NCBI GenBank assembly: GCA_963932145.1
Contig: OZ010613.1
Coordinates: 44,791,841-44,855,840 of the forward strand
Origin: Acanthosepion lycidas
Taxonomy: Eukaryota; Mollusca; Cephalopoda; Sepiida; Sepiidae
DNA length: 64,000 nt
Reading direction: 5' to 3'
In this document: one piece after another, positions 12,346 through 24,725 of the stretch
Position numbering within the stretch: the first letter of the stretch is position 1
How the letters are laid out: each line of letters begins with the position of its first letter
Position numbers and translations under genes: made by a program
The notes under the pieces: generated by a model
The model's database searches: none
What the model saw: only the letters and a program-made list of their open reading frames with translations
Told to the model about the DNA's origin: nothing

Positions 12346-13920
12346 CTATGCCAAACCTGTAAGTTGAGTAAAGATTTGTATGAAATATATCTGTAACATA
12401 AGTTTTTACATTTAGTGGATGAAGTGTATATACAAATGTAACACTTATAGGACAATTGGAAATAGCAATGATTTATTCATGTACAGATCATGATTAGTAT
12501 AATTCTCATGTAAAAGTGCTTTGTTTTAACAACTGAGATGTAATTATATTTATGTATTTCTCTACACTTTATCTTTTATTTTTCATGAAGCAGTGTTTTA
12601 CAAAACAAAATTTTTGTTAGAAACAGTTCTATACTGTTACATAATATCAGTCCTATATGCAGTGAATACTGGAAAATGTCATATGAATAGACACATGTGG
12701 TTCTATAGAAGCATGTTGAAAATACTATGGACTGAACATGTTAAGTTTTAGAGAAAATAGAAACAAAAAAGACACTTGTATTTAGCATCAGAAAGAGTTA
12801 AAATTTCTAGGGTACATAATGAGGATAGAGGGCTTGTAAAATTTGATACTCACAGGACATATTGAAGGACAGTGGAAAACCATATATAACCTACCTACCA
12901 AGCATGAGTAAATGGATGGTGGAACAAGTCTAAGGAGAAATAACAAAAAAAAACAATTTATTAAGAGCTACAATGGACAGGAAATTGTGGCGAGCCATGA
13001 TTGTCAGTGTCCTGAAGTGGCATGGCACAAAAGTCTTTGGTCTCCATTGTTTCAATGTTGCTGCCGTTTTCTTTTAGATATAGCAACATTTGTTAGGCTA
13101 TAAGACAGTAACAGTCAGTTGTCTTTTATATAAAATGTAGTGGTTCTCTTCTATTGAGATTAAATTTTCTTGCAAGCATTTCCCTGTCCTTTCAATTAAC
13201 AAGTCAATTCTCTTAAATAGATATTTTCCTCTTGTCTATGTAATTTATATAATGGAATGTGTCATTATGTATTTGACACAGCCTTTTAATTCTCAAGCTG
13301 TGCTCGTTTTTTTCTCTTTCTAATGCTTTCTTTTAATCAATTTTACAGTCCTTTAACAGTACAGTATTAATAGTAGCAGAGATGTCTTTGTACTTTCTGT
13401 TTGGTAAATAAAACTCTTTCATGAGATAATTTAAGGCTATTGATTTGAGAGTTGGCTTCCTTTTCTGAGTTGCAAATTTAAGTCCCTTTGTATTATGAAA
13501 GATCAAAATTACAAATGCTTGGTATGCCTTCTTTGTCAGCATGTTCAACTGCAAGTATATTTAAGTTGGAAAAAGAATATCTATCTGAAATGGAGATAAT
13601 TTAGTTTTGAAAGGAAGTCACCTGCAGCACTCTGTATTTATAAATTTTGTTCAAATAACAAGTTTCACTGTTGATACAAATCTGAAGATACCAAGTAATA
13701 CAAGCTTGTAGTCTTTGTGGATTAAGTTTGTGGAGTTTGTTAAATAGGGCGCTGGAAAATTTGCTTGGTTTTGCATCCAATAAGACTGTCCAAAATTAAT
13801 ATTCTGATGAGTGGTCATTGAAATATTTACTATTGGGAAGTGATTGTACAAGAATTGCTAAGTTATATGATTGGCATTTGTTTACATTTGTAAAAACAAG
13901 ATTTACTACCGGTTTCATTC
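12346..13920. other. Unassigned AT-rich sequence
   Basis: No gene or named repeat recognised. 12960-13080 is less AT-rich but has no family resemblance. Confidence 0.35.
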
Positions 13921-13924
13921 TGCC

Positions 13925-13995
13925 AAAGGAAGATAGCTCAGTGGTAGAAACTCTGACACCAAATCGGTTGGGCCTCAATCCTGGCTTGAGGCATT
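13925..13995 (+). repeat. tRNA-like sequence
   Basis: 'gatagctcagtggtagaaac' matches a tRNA D-arm/A box, and 'ttgggcctcaatcctggc' sits where a B box would be but lacks the invariant TTC. It is most likely a SINE head or tRNA pseudogene. No complete cloverleaf is seen. Confidence 0.4.
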
Positions 13996-14391
13996 CGGAT
14001 GTCTAGTCCACTGATTTGCTGTGAAACAGTACTGTCTGCAAATGATATATGAGAGAGAATTCATATCACAGTTTGGGTGTAAAGCAAAATAAGCTATGTA
14101 TAAAATGTTACATATATTTTAAAGATGTAACAGATATAATTTTTTCTTTACCTTTGCATCTTATCAAACCTTCAAAATACTGATCTATTTATTCAAATAG
14201 AATTATTTGCAATTGGTATTAAATTTTCTACCCCCCCCCCCTCCACCTTCTGTTGCATGAATTTCTTGGACACTCATCTGTAATTAAGAATCTTTGCAAT
14301 TCAATATAATTGTAGTAATATACACTATTTTACCAACATTAGAAAAATCCCATTCCATAATAAGGAAAAATTAGATCTTTATTTTTATTTA

Positions 14392-14434
<43 letters not shown>

Positions 14435-14849
14435 AAAACCAAAAAAAAAAAATGTATTAACCAAATTTGAAAAATTAGTATTTACAAAGTTTTTTTTTTT
14501 TTAATAAAAAAAAAAAATTTTATTACTATTTTGACTCTGGAAGTTATTGATGCTACAAGACTTTTTCAGATAATTGTTGACTTGTTTTTTAAATTGTCTA
14601 CATTACTTTGATCTTCATTAGTACAATCTTTTTTTTATATTCTACAAATTTTCTGTCAGATTGAATTTGAATTAGCTAGCCATTCCAAAAGCTCAGTACC
14701 ATAAATCTGAAACCATAGTGTATATTTCCTCATGTTTTCAAGTTCATTCACTGAATACTGTATTTAATAGTATGCAGACATGCACATTATTTGAATGCCA
14801 GTAAAAAAAATTGTTAACTTTGTAATTGCATCATACATGGCATCTAGGT
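13996..14849. other. Unassigned AT-rich sequence with 37-base poly(T)
   Basis: It contains a C run (14231-14242), T37 (14396-14432) and A/T runs near 14440-14520. No gene seen. Confidence 0.5.
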
Positions 14850-15131
14850 CCCACCCTTTTACTGTTGAACTAGCTGAATGTGACCCTCTTCTACTCCAAC
14901 AATTTTTCTCACACTTCTCTACAGTGGAACTCCCTTCTGCTTACTGGCTTCCCTGATAACTACAATCTTCAAAAATTTAAATGCGACATCAATTGGTATC
15001 TACTGTCTTGAACCCCGTTTATCTGTTATTCCTTCTTCGAATGCCCTACACCTAGTCTTTTCTCTCATATTCACTCTGTAAATGCCTGCATAGTAGTAAC
15101 ACTCCTGCTTTGCTTGGGGTGAAATGATTAA
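14850..15131 (+). repeat. Repeat family 1, forward 3' part
   Basis: 'gtggaactcccttctgctta', 'caatcttcaaaaatttaaat' and 'tctctcatattcactctgta' lead to the tail 'tgcttggggtgaaatgatta'. The order mirrors the forward copy at 26018. The 5' part is missing. Confidence 0.65.
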
Positions 15132-15686
15132 AGAAATATATGTGCATGCATTTATGACTTATTTATTCATGACTGTTCTCAACTGATTGTTGCATAATAC
15201 ATTAAACAAAAATTGTGATAGTATATGGAAGAATTAATGCTTGGTTTACTGGAATATTTCATTTGCCTGACTGAATAAAACCTTTTTCTTGTTTTATTTA
15301 TTTTCCCTTTATCCTGAATGGGTCATATTCTGTTTTACTTTCAACTTGGTTGATTGAGCTTCTATACAAAACCAGTTCTTAAGTATAAAATGCACTTGAA
15401 TATACTTCAAATTCACATTAAATACAATATTTCCACCAATTTTCTGGTGTGAAAGTAAATGTCATACCTTCAATCACCAATCTTCTTGTACTTGAAGGAA
15501 TCCATTTGAATTTGAATGCATGAAAAAAAAAAAAAAAATGAAATTAATTTTGTTTTTTTATATACTGAACTCTGTATAAAAAATAATGAAAAATGGCAGT
15601 TGATTGCTGAAACCTGATGAGTCAACTGAATGGTCATAAAAAGGGTTAGTCTATAAAACTCTGGAACTGAAGTGCTTAATATAATA

Positions 15687-15871
15687 CAGTGTAACCCGGA
15701 TATAAGAGTTGTCAGGACCGGATAAGAAGTCTCTTATATCCGGGTTTCTCTTATATCCGGGTTTCTCTTATATCAGGGTTTGGTCTATTTTGTTTACATT
15801 AACACACTCTAATTTGGGACCAGAGAAAATCTCTCTTATATCCGGATTTCTCTTATATCCGGGTTACACTG
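15687..15871. mobile_element. Tigger/pogo-like MITE (185 bp)
   Basis: Terminal inverted repeats start CAGTGTAACCCGGATATAAG on the left and match the reverse complement on the right (CCGGGTTACACTG). A TA dinucleotide on both sides (15685-15686, 15872-15873) is the TA target duplication of Tc1/mariner/pogo elements. CAGTnnAACCnnGATATAA is the usual style of Tigger/pogo ends. A 17-bp unit, TCTCTTATATCCGGGTT, is repeated about three times inside. No transposase. Confidence 0.75.
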
Positions 15872-16010
15872 TATCAGCTAAGTGATATTCTATATTTGCA
15901 TTTTCACACACGCACGCTATTTTATGAAATAGTGAAATTAATAACAATCAGCCTAAATTGAGAAGTCTTACTAAGATTCTGCCTCTGACAGGAATCAAAC
16001 GTCCATCTTT

Positions 16011-16013
<3 letters not shown>

Positions 16014-16051
<38 letters not shown>
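16014..16051. repeat. 38-base poly(T) tract
   Basis: Uninterrupted T run. The lysine-rich frame on the other strand is its translation. Confidence 0.97.
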
Positions 16052-16055
<4 letters not shown>

Positions 16056-17098
16056 CATAGGGAAAAAAACGTCCTACTTTAAGACATGGACCCAACCAAG
16101 AAGACAAGATTAGAATTACCCGTCAAAGAAGGCATGCTTTTCTTGTTGAGACTTTGATGAATTTATCTCTGTGGTTTCAATTTCATGCCAGAAACTTAGT
16201 TTATTTTTTTTCTTTTAGTGAGTATACGAGTTGTTACTCCTGTTTCTTTATTAAACAAGGGTGGGGTTGTGGTAAATAAATGTTTTCTAATTTAGTTTCT
16301 CAATCAGTTTTCTCTTTATACAAAAAGTCTCTATCAAACAATATCTTATAGGTCATTGTTAAAGCTAATTGTTTCTTGAAGTGATTGAATATTAGTATTT
16401 TATATAACTGTCCACTTAAGATAAACCCAAGTTAATATAAATGATTTAAGCAATTAAGCCATAAGCTGTCATAAGTACAAATTATTGCATTAAATGAACT
16501 GCTGGTTTCAATTGTGGATATTGTTATAAGATTATGGCTTCTACTGAAATGAATAATTTGGCTCAAAGATTAAATTAGTAGATTAAACCTGTTGGTAATG
16601 CATACACATTTTTTTCAGGTTTTGTTCATCTATGCTATTCAATCACTTTATTGTTACTGCATTTTTCTTCATAGATGAGGGCAGGCTGAATGGATTTTTG
16701 TTAAGTCAAGGAGTGGAGGGGAATTAAAATTGATATTTGGTCAGATTTGGAGAAGTGGCTTGTGCTGGGAACTTTTAAACCTTCCCTTCCCTTTCCTTGT
16801 ATATGTGAGTATCTGTATAATAAAAATGATGGCAATTTAAGTAATTTTTGTTTACATTGATTATATTTTTCTGCATATGTAATCTAGGTTTCTTATCTCT
16901 CCAATTAACTGTATTCAATTTTTTATTTTTAAATTATTGAAAGTAAAAACATACAAGGAAAAATAAGCTATTAGCAATCTGGTCCATCTTACTAATGTGA
17001 TATTCTGTTATTGTAGTAACATTGTTTGCTTATTAGTGGTAAGTAATACATATTAAGATTGTTTCTTTATTTAGAAGAGGTGATAAATCTTCCTGACA

Positions 17099-17129
<31 letters not shown>

Positions 17130-17396
17130 TTTGTTTATGTAATTTTCATGGGCATGATTTTTATTCTTCATGAATCCTCTTCATAATCAACTAATTACTT
17201 AATCAAGACTAAGTTTAGATTATATTGATAAAAAAATTAGCTTAAAGGCACAAAGAATTGTAGTTTAAGGTAATTTCAGTTTATTTGAATTTCATGGGCT
17301 TAATTATCTATATTAGTAACCCACAGCAGATTTGAGTGCAGCTTGAAAAACATTAAAGAATCTTTTTTTGTATATGATTATATTTTCTCATCTAAA

Positions 17397-17430
<34 letters not shown>

Positions 17431-18790
17431 GTAAAGTCCAATTGAAATGATTGAATTTGACAATTTATAGAAAATTACAAAATTTCTAGGCCTAACTAGA
17501 TAGGTTACTTGGTCATTTCATACTAGCTAGCACAATTTGGATCAGCATATTCAGTTTAACATGGCACAAGAGTTGTGGTTTTTATTGTTCTCGGCATCTC
17601 AATTACTAATTGTTACTATTAATCGTCAGTGTTAAAACATTTTGCATGTTTATTAGTAAAGTACTTTTAATACCTGTGGCTTGCCAAAGAACATGCAGCC
17701 CTCCAAAAATATTTGCCCATCAATAATCTAGGCTTAGGTCAGTGTAATATTTGCCCCCCCCCCCCAAAAAAAAAACACCTTGCATAGAAACCAATATGAA
17801 TGTCATGAAGGTTGTCAGAAAACTACAGAAAAATGAAAAACAGACCAGATAAAAAGATAATGGAATGGATAGAGACAAAATCTAGATACATTCTAGCTGG
17901 ATTATATGACAATAGGTGAAAAATGAAACAATATTGCAGTATATTAAAATTTTTAAAGATGAGATTCAATAAAATTATTTACACATTGCTTAATCTTATG
18001 CATATGAAACTAATCCATGTTTGTACAAAGTATAGAAGGGATAGATAAAATACAAGGAAAAATTGAGAAGCAAAGGCATGGAATAATAATCTCACTTTTT
18101 TTTGAAAAGTAAGAAACAGTAAACCACAGGTCCCATAACATATTAGGGTCATTGACCACTTGTCCCCTGTGCTCTGACAGCTACTATATGTCTTAGATAA
18201 GATAGCCTGATTAGACCCATCAATCTTCATACTGGCTTTGAATTGTTTGTTTACCCTACCAAGTCCTAAGAATCCAGTCTACTCTATTCTATTTTTCTGA
18301 AGTTTCAATTCAATTTTTTATTCCAGCCTGGTTGCTGCCCAAGGCAAAACCCAGTCTATTCTGTTATTTCTACCCTAGTTTGAAGTAGATGGTTTCATGC
18401 CTTTTGCAAATGTTATAGTATAAAGGGAGTGTGCTTAGCATGTTTATTCAATTTTCTACACAATTAGCTGTTATGTTACCTGCACACTCAAACAGAAAAT
18501 GTTCAAGTGTGTATGTTCTCTATCATTGTTTGCTCAGTGACCTATACAGCTTGCCAATGTTTTACTGCAAAAATAATACTTTATCTTGGATGTTGTATGA
18601 CAGCATAAGAAAATGGTTCAAACAGCAAAAAGATTCTACCAAGTACTTAAATTGATGTGATGTTGTTTTTTTTTTTTTTTTTTTTTTTTTTTTTGTCCCC
18701 ACCCCTGATAAGCAAATAAAATGCATGGATGTTACTATGTGCACACATGCAACACTGGTTTGAATCTTGTCATTTGTTAGGAACATGTTT
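16052..18790. other. Unassigned AT-rich sequence
   Basis: It holds T tracts at 17101-17128, 17399-17427 and 18666-18694 and a C13-A10 homopolymer junction at about 17754-17775. No gene or named repeat recognised. Confidence 0.4.
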
Positions 18791-18794
18791 TCTT

Positions 18795-18904
18795 GATGTT
18801 ATTGGCGTGGGGTTGATCTCGGGGGCTGTGGTACCTTTTTAAAGTGCCTGAAGACCATACCACAGGTCGGCTAAGCCTTGTGAATTAAATTGGGTAGAAA
18901 GATT

Positions 18905-18935
<31 letters not shown>
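18795..18935 (+). repeat. SINE tail fragment with A-rich end
   Basis: 'gtcggctaagccttgtgaat' and 'taaattgggtagaaag' resemble the tail of the SINE at 4525-4725. T9 then A23 follows. The head is missing or unrecognisable. Confidence 0.45.
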
Positions 18936-18940
<5 letters not shown>

Positions 18941-18972
18941 GTATATACTTTAGTATAGTGCAAGTCTTTATC

Positions 18973-19011
<39 letters not shown>

Positions 19012-19363
19012 CAAAAATATTGGGTTGCACTATATACAGGTAGTTTTCTTTTTCTTTTAATAATCATTTCATGCCAAGCAAGGCGATAAAGCCATTAAGA
19101 TGCAGTGTTAGAGAATGAGAAAAAACACTATTAAGGAGTGAGGACAATAACAGGAAATACAGGAGATAATGATTGACATTGCATTTAAATTTTGTAAGAT
19201 CAAAGTTGACTAGGAAGCAAAGTGCAATAGAAAAATCTGTTAGCATAGAACTTGGTTGTATGTAGCCATTTCAACTGTAAAATGATGAGAACTTGCTGCC
19301 AATCAAGTACTGCACTTAAATTCATGAAGTCTAGATACCATAGAGGAACATTCATCAGAACAA

Positions 19364-19965
19364 GTGAGCTTCTGGCTATCTTGCATTGAAACACCAGTTC
19401 CTGTACAATCACCAATTTGAGAAACCTTGAGCCTGTTCAGTACTTAGATAGGTGACAACTTGGGAATACCAGGTGCTGTAGTGATCTTCCAAGCGTGGCT
19501 CAAATGTGGCACAAGGCTGAAAGTACGGGGCACCCAAAGAGGATCGAACTCACTACTTGATCGTAATTATTCTAGCGAGACAAGCTTGCTAACCATTACA
19601 CCGCCTCAGGGTGCCCATATTGATTTTCTAAGTGAGTCTTAGATGTGGCACATGGCCACAGGTATGGGGCACCCAGTGAGACTCAAACTCACTATTCAGT
19701 TATAACAAAACCAGCTTGCTAACCATTACACCATGCCAAGGCACCAAAACCAGGTGCTGTAAGATTAGATGTGCAAGTGGTGTAATGTATAATGGCTCAG
19801 AATTGTTAATTGGAAACTAGTTGGATTCATTGTATTTATTTACTCGCAAATACACTTGGGATAGGCATGAATCCAAATACTCCTAAGAAAATTATTACAA
19901 TCTAAAAATATTTTCTGGCTCTAAAATAACCTGCAAAGAATTTGTAAATGGTAGAAAATGAATCT
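19364..19965 (+). mobile_element. 5S-rRNA-derived SINE carrying an inner insertion
   Basis: It lies between two copies of 'atcagaacaa'. The head (19393-19482) resembles the 3' two thirds of 5S rRNA: 'cagtacttagataggtgaca' then 'acttgggaataccaggtgct'. After the inner insertion (19481-19748) the body resumes with 'gtgcaagtggtgtaatgtat', 'aatggctc', 'acttgggataggcatgaatc' and 'aaaatattttctggctctaa', shared with the copies at 31247 and 62363. Confidence 0.75.
19481..19748 (-). mobile_element. tRNA-derived SINE dimer nested in the 5S SINE
   Basis: The 13-mer ACCAGGTGCTGTA occurs just before (19468-19480) and just after (19749-19761), while intact relatives have it once, so it is the target duplication. 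The insert has two related units (about 19490-19610 and 19625-19745). Read on the minus strand each has an A-box-like 'tggttagcaagc' and a B-box-like stretch (gagttcgatcctc in one, gagtttgagtctc in the other). Both units end in 'gcaccc'/'gcacc' blocks. Confidence 0.75.
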
Positions 19966-20515
19966 ATCAGAACAATTACCATGAAAGTATTTATAGAAAA
20001 ATCACTAGAAAGCTACATCACAGCAGTGGGAAAGTGACTGAAGCTGAGATGACATTGTGGATCCTTCTTTGGATTTTATCAAGAATTAATATATATCAGG
20101 AGTACCAGACCAGATGTGACAGCAATATTCAATGCAAGGATGAATGGTAGATTTATAAATATGTAAGATAGATTCTAACAAGAAAAATTGTCTAGCATGA
20201 CACAGTAAATTTTCCTAGCAGGATATATTGATTTAATACAATCTTTCCACTTCATGTCAGTGGAAAATGTTAGTCCGAGAAGGTACAAGAGTCCCTCTCC
20301 TGGAGGTTAGCATCAGCCATGCTGATGTAAGGTATAAAGGAGTCTCTCAGATTTAAAAGAAAGCAGTTTTGTTTTGGTGGCATTAAAATCAACAAGCTGT
20401 TCCTTACCCTACTTAACCAATTGTAGGCAATTTTAGATCGGCTGCCAATTTGAGTTTATCAAATCTCTCACTGTTAAAGACATAATCTATTATGCAAGTT
20501 ATTTTTCTATTAATA

Positions 20516-21408
20516 TTAATAAACCAACCAATTCTGTTAAGATATATATTAGTGCCTGTATTTTTGTATCTATTGTAAGCTGAAACTCACAATATCTAAC
20601 ATTATTGATAACTTGTTGGAAGCAGGTCACATTTTATTATGCAAACAAACTAAATGCAGTATAAATTTCTGTTTCTAAAATTTATCTCGAACATTTAACA
20701 CATTATCCCATGTATTGGGTTAAATTTTTCTTTAAATGTTAATATTGGCCCTTCGACATTCTCCAAACTTTTATCAGTTTTTAGAGTTGATTCTAACTTT
20801 GTGCATTTTAATTACTCTCTAGATTTTTTTATTTTTTTTATTTTTTTTTTATGAACCACATTTTTCTATCTGATTTATATTTGGAGAGAATAACAAATTA
20901 CATTACTTAAACTACCTCTGTTGTCTTTTAAGTCATTTAAGTTGATTGATTCCATGAAGGATCTAACCTCTTGTTCAATATCAGGTCCCTCCAGTGTATC
21001 TCTACATTCATTACTAAAATTATTGTTGAGAAATTAGTTTTTTTTTTGTGTACTTTGTTTTGAATCTTGCTCTAAAAGGTGTTTGGTTAAAAAAATGAAA
21101 ACACCAATTGTTCTTAATATTCTGCAGCTTTTCTTCACCCACTCTAAATCCGTTTACTTTCACAATACAAGTTTCTATGAATGGTTTTGGGCTGGTCAAT
21201 CCACTTTTTTCTTGCTTTTATAGCCTTTTAAATTTTTCATAACATTTTCAAAGCTATTTCTTGTTCTATGTAATGTTATTGCTCGATGATTTTAGAATGT
21301 GTTGTATCGGTTTTTCTTACAACCATGATCTGAAATTAACGTTAACTGTTGACTATATTTACTTGTTACATGAAATAAAATCACACCATTTAAGTTGTAA
21401 AAATTTCT

Positions 21409-21460
<52 letters not shown>

Positions 21461-22043
21461 TGTTGAAATTCACATGGTACTAGATTGATGTAAAAAATTG
21501 CATTTTGTATACCTCCATTTTAAACCACTTGCATCTCTACTTACAATCAAATTTTTTAAGCAAAATAAAAGCATTTTAATCATGCAGTCCTTGTCCAATC
21601 AGACTTGGTTCTTTTTGATTGACCAATCCAAGTTGGGCACAAGCATTGCAGGTCTTGGTGAATTTTGTCAATTTCTTGACACTGCTTCTATGCAGTGATT
21701 CACTATCAGGAATTTGATTTCACATGCCACCAATCAAATAGTGAATATAACCTTTTTTTTTTTTTTTTTTTTTTTAAGTTTGAGAATGTTGTTGGTTATA
21801 TTGAATACACATTTTTGCCAAAATACAATAGAAACTTTTTTTCTTTTAGCTCCGAGTTTGTTGAACCTCCTTGTCAAATGCTTGGTTGATAATACAGAGT
21901 TTATACTATTTTGTCCTGTTTTGATATTATATAATAAAATTTTCAATTTGATATTTCTTCCTCTCCATTTTTACTCTGACCAGGCAGGCAGGACTTTATG
22001 CTGATTTTAGTGCTGTAGCAGGCCTTGAAATCAGTTGTCAATC
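20516..22043. other. Unassigned AT-rich sequence
   Basis: It holds a (TG)n(TA)n microsatellite at 21409-21456 and a T tract at 21754-21775. The minus strand at 20950-21240 reads for short stretches without stops but matches no family I recognise. Confidence 0.4.
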
Positions 22044-22051
22044 TCCTAGAA

Positions 22052-22662
22052 CAGGGGTTGGCAACTGTTATATTCTGTGTTAAGAGAATAAATACTTAAC
22101 ACCAGGTGGATAATAGAAGAAAGGTTTGTATACAACCAGTATAATATGAAATATGGTACAGTCATACACACGTCAATCTCGTAGTGAGTGCCACTAATTG
22201 GAAGGTCGGACATGCTTGCGTCTTCTTGCTCTCACTCTTCCCGAAGTCTCTCGTAGACAGTTGACTTACTACCTATAGTGTAATCATTTGTGGGGGTGAC
22301 TGGTTATTCCATGACATCAGCAACCTTTTCCTGACTGTGCTGACCTAGGGTTTTAAAATCATTCAATGTAACAACAGCATATGTATTTTTATACAAGTCA
22401 AGGTCAGTATATTTGTTCTACAGTATATTTTATATAGTAATATATACAAGATGTAAATCACATTAATAGAAAGTTTTTTTTATTTTTTATTTTTTTATTT
22501 ATTTATTTTCATTTATTTATTTTTTTATATTAATGGGAGTCCAACAACAAGGGAACAGTTTTGAAACCATTAAATATCTTTGTGTTATAGTAGTCATTGG
22601 TTTGGACTTCATAATGTCATTGGAAATTGCATGGCATGTATGACATAGGTTGCCAACCCCTG
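22052..22662. mobile_element. Non-autonomous hAT-like element (611 bp)
   Basis: The ends are perfect inverted repeats of 14 bases, CAGGGGTTGGCAAC and GTTGCCAACCCCTG. The flanking 8-mers TCCTAGAA and TCTTAGAC agree at 6 of 8 positions, as expected for an old 8-bp hAT target duplication. There is no transposase frame inside. The interior has a T-rich low-complexity patch at 22475-22530. Confidence 0.75.
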
Positions 22663-24158
22663 TCTTAGACTGGTTGCAAACCAAGGCTGTCCCTGCTATT
22701 GAAGCTATAGCTGGAAGGAGGAGGAGATAGTCGTACCTTTCCCAAGAGTATCTTGGTAAAAGTGAATACTGCAATCTCAACTAGAATATGAAGTCATACC
22801 ATTCTATTTTTGTGCCATTAACTTAACATATGTACACACACACGCGCACACCAAATACACCATGAGCATAATAGAATATTAACATGTATAAATTTAGTTT
22901 CTTCAAAAATAAGCATCAAAATTATTTATCACGTGTCTTGAAAATTTTACCAGTATCAGCTAATATCAAATTTGCTGTGAAAACTTGCAAAATAAGATTT
23001 GTGTGTAATTTAAGTGAAATCTTAAATTTGTCTACATGTTCAGTTTGATCCTGTTAAATTGGTCACATTTAAATAACCATAATTTTTTATTTTTATTAAA
23101 CATCTATAAATGATAAAAAGAATCCATATTTAAAAAAAAAAAAAAATGATTTTACATAATTAAATTTTCATGATCTTTGAGTATCACTTGATTACAAATT
23201 TCTGGTTGTATGATGTAGTTCTGACACTTACCAAAATCAGTATTCTGATTTTTTGATGATTGAAACATGGGAGTTTGGAAAGTGTTAGGCCCAAAACTTT
23301 TCAGCACCTCCTTGTATAAAATTCAAAATTTACACTACGGGAAAAAAAAAAATCTTTTTAGTATTTTTTTTTATTTTATTTTCTTGAAATATTCTTAGAT
23401 TTCAGTACTTGCTCTGTATCTCCTTCAAATAGTCTTTATTAGCACTACCTTTTAATCTTTTCACTAATCACTAACAATTTCATTGTAGTTCAAACATGTA
23501 CTGAATTGTATTTGTGTGGTTTCCTATATTAAGATATCTATGCCAAAACCAATGTTAATCATATTAATTTTATTTACTCTATAATCATTGCTTCTCTCGA
23601 CATTGTATGGTTATGGCAATCTGACAGAAATTAAGCCTTGTCTAAGACATGAAACAGTTAAAAAAAAGAAAAAAAAAAGATTCTAATAAACAAACTCTTA
23701 AATTTATTAAAAATAATTACATTAACAATTATGCAAATTTACTTTTGTATTTTAGGACCTTGTTTTCATTTAATGGAAATTGAGGAAAATTTTATACTCC
23801 TATGAACGTGGCTGTGTCAAAAGAATTTGTATAGATTTTAACTTTATTTCCAAGAAAACCTTCAAATTTTGGTCCATTATGTTACAAAAAAATGCTATTA
23901 TGTAGTCAGGGAATTTAGGCTTTTTTGTTTTTTATTTCATACCTTGATTCCTTTTAGAAGTTAATGTTGTTAATCAGTAACAATAAACATCAAATTTTTA
24001 TGTAATTTTATTAATAGAACCTACCAGACAATTCCATTTTAGTTGAAAATAAGTTTGTGGGTGTTAAATATCAGTTCATTGGTTTGAGTAATTTATTCTG
24101 AATAGAATCAAAATAATTGCTAAATCAATTTTTCTTTGATTTATTCCTGCAATAACTA
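22663..24158. other. Unassigned AT-rich sequence
   Basis: No gene or named repeat recognised. Short A and T runs only. Confidence 0.35.
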
Positions 24159-24270
24159 TTAGGTTGGTGCAAAAATAATGACGTAATAATGTCGTGTTTT
24201 TTTTTTTTTTTTTTTTTTTTTTATGTCAAAAAAACGACACTATTACGTCATTATTTTTGCACCAACCTAA
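24159..24270. mobile_element. Mariner-type foldback MITE (112 bp)
   Basis: It begins TTAGGTTGGTGCAAAAATAA and ends with the reverse complement, with about 40-base arms around a T tract. TA flanks both sides, the mariner target site. The terminal sequence closely matches the mariner ends typified by the human MADE1/Hsmar1 type (TTAGGTTGGTGCAAAAGTAA). No coding capacity. A second copy is at 61840-61960. Confidence 0.85.
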
Positions 24271-24299
24271 TATTTTATTTAGTTAAAAAAAAAAAAAAA

Positions 24300-24660
24300 A
24301 TGACATGTATACATTCACAAGACATTTCCGCCACACTTCCAATCTTTAAATTTCAACATACAAATGCGTATGTATAGACACAACACCACCCGTATACATA
24401 AATGTCATATCCGAAACTGCCCACATATGTTTATATATGTGTGAGTCCCGGCGGACGACCAAGTATGTATATGTGTCTGCACACATTGATGTTTGCGTCA
24501 GTATGATGAAAAAACGACGAAGTTTCCCCCACCACTTCCACAATAACACCAATACGCGCAATCTACATAAAACCAAAATTTAAAAAAAAAATTAATCTGT
24601 TTGTCTGACGATCGCTAAAGCGTGAAACCCAGGGTCACAAGCTCACATCTATCCAACCAT
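24300..24660. other. CpG-richer block of unknown origin
   Basis: Between the mariner foldback and the (CA)n(TA)n tract the base use changes: CpG dinucleotides are frequent (for example 'cccggcggacgacc' and 'tgacgatcgctaaagcg') in a window where they are otherwise scarce. The short frames do not resemble known proteins. It may be a recently inserted element fragment. Confidence 0.35.
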
Positions 24661-24668
24661 ACATATAT

Positions 24669-24722
<54 letters not shown>
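24669..24722. repeat. Compound microsatellite (CA)n(TA)n
   Basis: About ten CA units pass into about fifteen TA units. Confidence 0.95.

Positions 24723-24725
<3 letters not shown>

Larger units (their letters stand above)
18976..20515 (-). repeat. Repeat family 1 copy C, split by a nested SINE
   Basis: A T tract (18977-19007) and 'ataatcatttcatgccaagc' open a reverse-oriented copy with the same landmarks as the copy at 10094. It is interrupted at 19364-19965 by a SINE. 'atcagaacaa' ends the left half (19354-19363) and starts the right half (19966-19975), where the uninterrupted family has it once. The right half continues with 'ttaccatgaaagta', 'accagaccagatgtgacagc' and 'tttccacttcatgtcagtgg'. 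It is the longest copy in the window. Confidence 0.8.

Noticed and set aside
12912..13103. 63-codon frame as a small gene
   Set aside because: No motif, signal peptide, or support from context.
17754..17775. C13-A10 homopolymer junction as a G-quadruplex or element end
   Set aside because: A similar C-A junction occurs at 31679-31700, but the flanks differ, so chance low-complexity slippage explains both.
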